Shown here: positions 62,845 through 64,000 of the stretch, piece by piece | Layout: every line of letters starts with the position of its first letter | How positions within the stretch are numbered: position 1 is the stretch's first letter | Assembly: GCF_014645895.1 (NCBI RefSeq) | Contig: NZ_BMMP01000002.1 | Location: 248,001-312,000, forward strand | Source of the DNA: Streptomyces daqingensis | Lineage (GTDB): Bacteria; Actinomycetota; Actinomycetes; Streptomycetales; Streptomycetaceae | Direction of reading: 5' to 3' | Length of the DNA stretch: 64,000 bases | Notes under the pieces: generated by a model | Told to the model about the DNA's origin: nothing | The model's input: the letters and a program-made list of their open reading frames with translations, nothing else | Database searches by the model: none | Translations under genes and position numbers: made by a program

Positions 62845-62858
62845 TATCCTATAGGATA
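62845..62858. promoter_or_regulatory. GntR operator palindrome
   Basis: TATCCTATAGGATA is a perfect 14-base palindrome 13 bases upstream of the Nramp-like start and about 95 bases before the divergent GntR start. Its form (TCCTATAGGA) is typical of FadR-subfamily GntR sites. Confidence 0.8.
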
Positions 62859-62953
62859 CTTCCGGTAGGCCGTACGCATATTCGAGCGCATGAGCTCGCA
62901 CGTCAAGGGGCTGGACAGCCTTGTTTTCGGGATCAGCAGTCGCAGGGGGAGCA

Positions 62954-63664
62954 ATGGACCGGCCTCGGACGGGCACAGCCGGCGCGGACGCAGCGCCAAC
63001 TCCCCTGCCGCGGCGGCCGATGCTGGCCGACGACGTCCACGAGGCCATCAAGACGCTGATCATGGACCACGCCATCGAACCCGGCGCCCGCGTCTCGATC
63101 GACGGCCTCGCCCGGCGGCTCGGCGTCTCGCCCACGCCCGTACGCGAGGCCCTCGCCCGGCTGGAGTCGGCGGCGCTGGTGGTGAAGGAACCGCTGCGCG
63201 GCTACCGGACGACGCCCCTGCTGGACCGCGAACAGCTCGCCGATCTCTACCAGTTCCGGCTCCTCATCGAGCCGTGGGCGGCCGCGCGGGCAGCCGAACG
63301 GGCGGACGCCGCCGGGAGAGAGAGACTGCGGGAGGAGATGGAGTCCTGCGCCACCCCCAGCGACGCCACGTACGACGCCTACAAGGCGCTGACCGCGCAC
63401 GACACCCGATTCCACGTGCTGGTCGCCGAGTTGGCGGGCAGCGCGCAGGTCCGTCTCGCGTTCGAGCGCACGCACTGTCACCTTCACATCTTCCGGCTCT
63501 ACTACGACCGCGGCGTCGGGCAGCAGACGCTGGAGGAGCACCGGGCCATCACGGACGCCGTCCTCAAGGCCGATCCGGAGGCCGCCGAGGCGGCGATGCG
63601 CACCCACCTGGAGACGGCGTACTACGGACGGCTGCGCGGCGTCTCGGAGGAGCCCGGCGGCTGA
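62954..63664 (+). CDS. GntR family regulator, FCD subfamily
   Basis: 236 residues from ATG 62954 after AGGGGGAGCA. Winged HTH: DDVHEAIKTLIMDHAIEPGA ... DGLARRLGVSPTPVREALAR. The FCD ligand domain (about 95-225) holds the Asp/His ligands of metal-dependent members (HDTRFHVLVAE, THCHLHIF, EEHRAITDAVL). FCD regulators usually sense carboxylic acids. The palindrome between it and the transporter operon is its likely binding site. Confidence 0.93.
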   Translation: MDRPRTGTAGADAAPTPLPRRPMLADDVHEAIKTLIMDHAIEPGARVSIDGLARRLGVSPTPVREALARLESAALVVKEPLRGYRTTPLLDREQLADLYQFRLLIEPWAAARAAERADAAGRERLREEMESCATPSDATYDAYKALTAHDTRFHVLVAELAGSAQVRLAFERTHCHLHIFRLYYDRGVGQQTLEEHRAITDAVLKADPEAAEAAMRTHLETAYYGRLRGVSEEPGG

Positions 63665-63710
63665 ACGGGCCCATCTGCAAGGCCGTTATGACGAGGCGTC
63701 AGGCCTCCGC

Positions 63711-63887
63711 TAGGGCCTGTCTGACAAATCCCGCCTGGCTCGCGCCGCCTGGCACGCACGTCTGCTGCGTTGTCGGACCGACCGAGTAGCCCACTACGAG
63801 GACAGACCTCCGCCTTGCACCCGCACGCACCAGACGACGCGAGCCCCGCCCTCCGGGCGAACGGCGCCATTTGTCAGACAGCCCCTA
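63711..63887. mobile_element. MITE-like element with 19-bp inverted ends
   Basis: TAGGGCCTGTCTGACAAAT (63711-63729) matches the inverse of 63869-63887 at 18 of 19 positions; the outer TA on each side looks like a TA target duplication. The core CGTCTGCTGCGTTGTCGGA lies at 63759-63777, 47 bases in, as in the 59.0 kb element. No transposase. Inserted 46 bases after the GntR gene. Confidence 0.75.
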
Positions 63888-64000
63888 GCCGACGGGACGT
63901 GCGGGGCGGCGTACGGGAGGCGCACCACGGGAGGAAGTCCGGGGGCCGTCCGGGGGAAGCCGGCTGTCGGCTGGAATACCGCCGCATGCCCACGCCGCTC
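63888..64000 (+). other. Right edge: possible start of a further gene
   Basis: The last bases hold ATG at 63986 followed by five open codons (MPTPL). AATACC lies nearby but no ribosome site does. Too short to judge; the remaining bases show nothing recognisable. Confidence 0.25.

Overview
The window is about 73% GC, its genes are packed on both strands, many start with GTG or TTG, and it contains a conservon, a BaiF/CaiB-fadE-fadA-fadB operon, GAF-ANTAR and PAS-SpoIIE phosphatase regulators and several families typical of Streptomyces. It is chromosomal DNA of a Streptomyces species or a very close actinomycete. No rRNA, tRNA, CRISPR array, phage or complete transposase gene is visible; about 56 protein genes can be supported.

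Layout. 1-9.3 kb: the end of an SCO6745-like gene, an LPFR small protein, tex, an ABC-F ATPase gene with a long leader carrying a tiny upstream ORF, and a 1170-residue helical-repeat protein. 9.7-14.4 kb: D-amino-acid oxidase-like protein, secreted M1 peptidase, VOC protein, MpaB-type oxygenase. 15-20.6 kb: a six-gene conservon (kinase-like CvnA, roadblock CvnB, DUF742 CvnC, GTPase CvnD and two P450s, the first lacking the ExxR motif). 20.7-23.2 kb: divergent TetR/NmrA pair and a MerR regulator. 23.2-30.2 kb: a five-gene operon for (branched) acyl-CoA breakdown. 30.5-33.2 kb: SIS isomerase, class II aldolase and DeoR regulator, an amino-sugar/tagatose-type module. 33.4-42.4 kb: methyltransferase, endonuclease V, CoA transferase, GNAT, DUF1707 protein, acidic membrane protein, GH25 muramidase, OsmC, Fpg/Nei glycosylase, GAF-ANTAR regulator. 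42.4-46.4 kb: DUF4236 protein with a duplicated 3' end, ClpC-like unfoldase, DUF5302 protein. 46.4-54.1 kb: type II thioesterase, DMT permease, MarR, an RsbQ/RsbP-like pair, DgoD-like dehydratase, CapA-like protein, MerR-like protein. 54.1-58.8 kb: an unusual noncoding block, thioredoxin lipoprotein plus CcdA, and a TetR-controlled SRPBCC/DUF4166 operon. 58.8-64 kb: octanucleotide tandem repeat, two MITE-like elements, an APC permease, a variant Nramp-like permease and its GntR regulator.

Regulation is unusually readable here. Several regulators sit beside obvious palindromes (TetR at 21.3 kb, MarR at 48.9 kb, TetR at 58.75 kb, GntR at 62.85 kb). Five genes start exactly six bases after a TANNNT box with no Shine-Dalgarno sequence, which implies leaderless mRNAs. 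Strong GC hairpins separate convergent genes. The most interesting items are the ABC-F leader, the RsbQ/RsbP-like pair, the family of short inverted-repeat elements sharing a core but differing in their ends, the Nramp-like protein without metal ligands, and the structured noncoding block at 54.2-54.6 kb.
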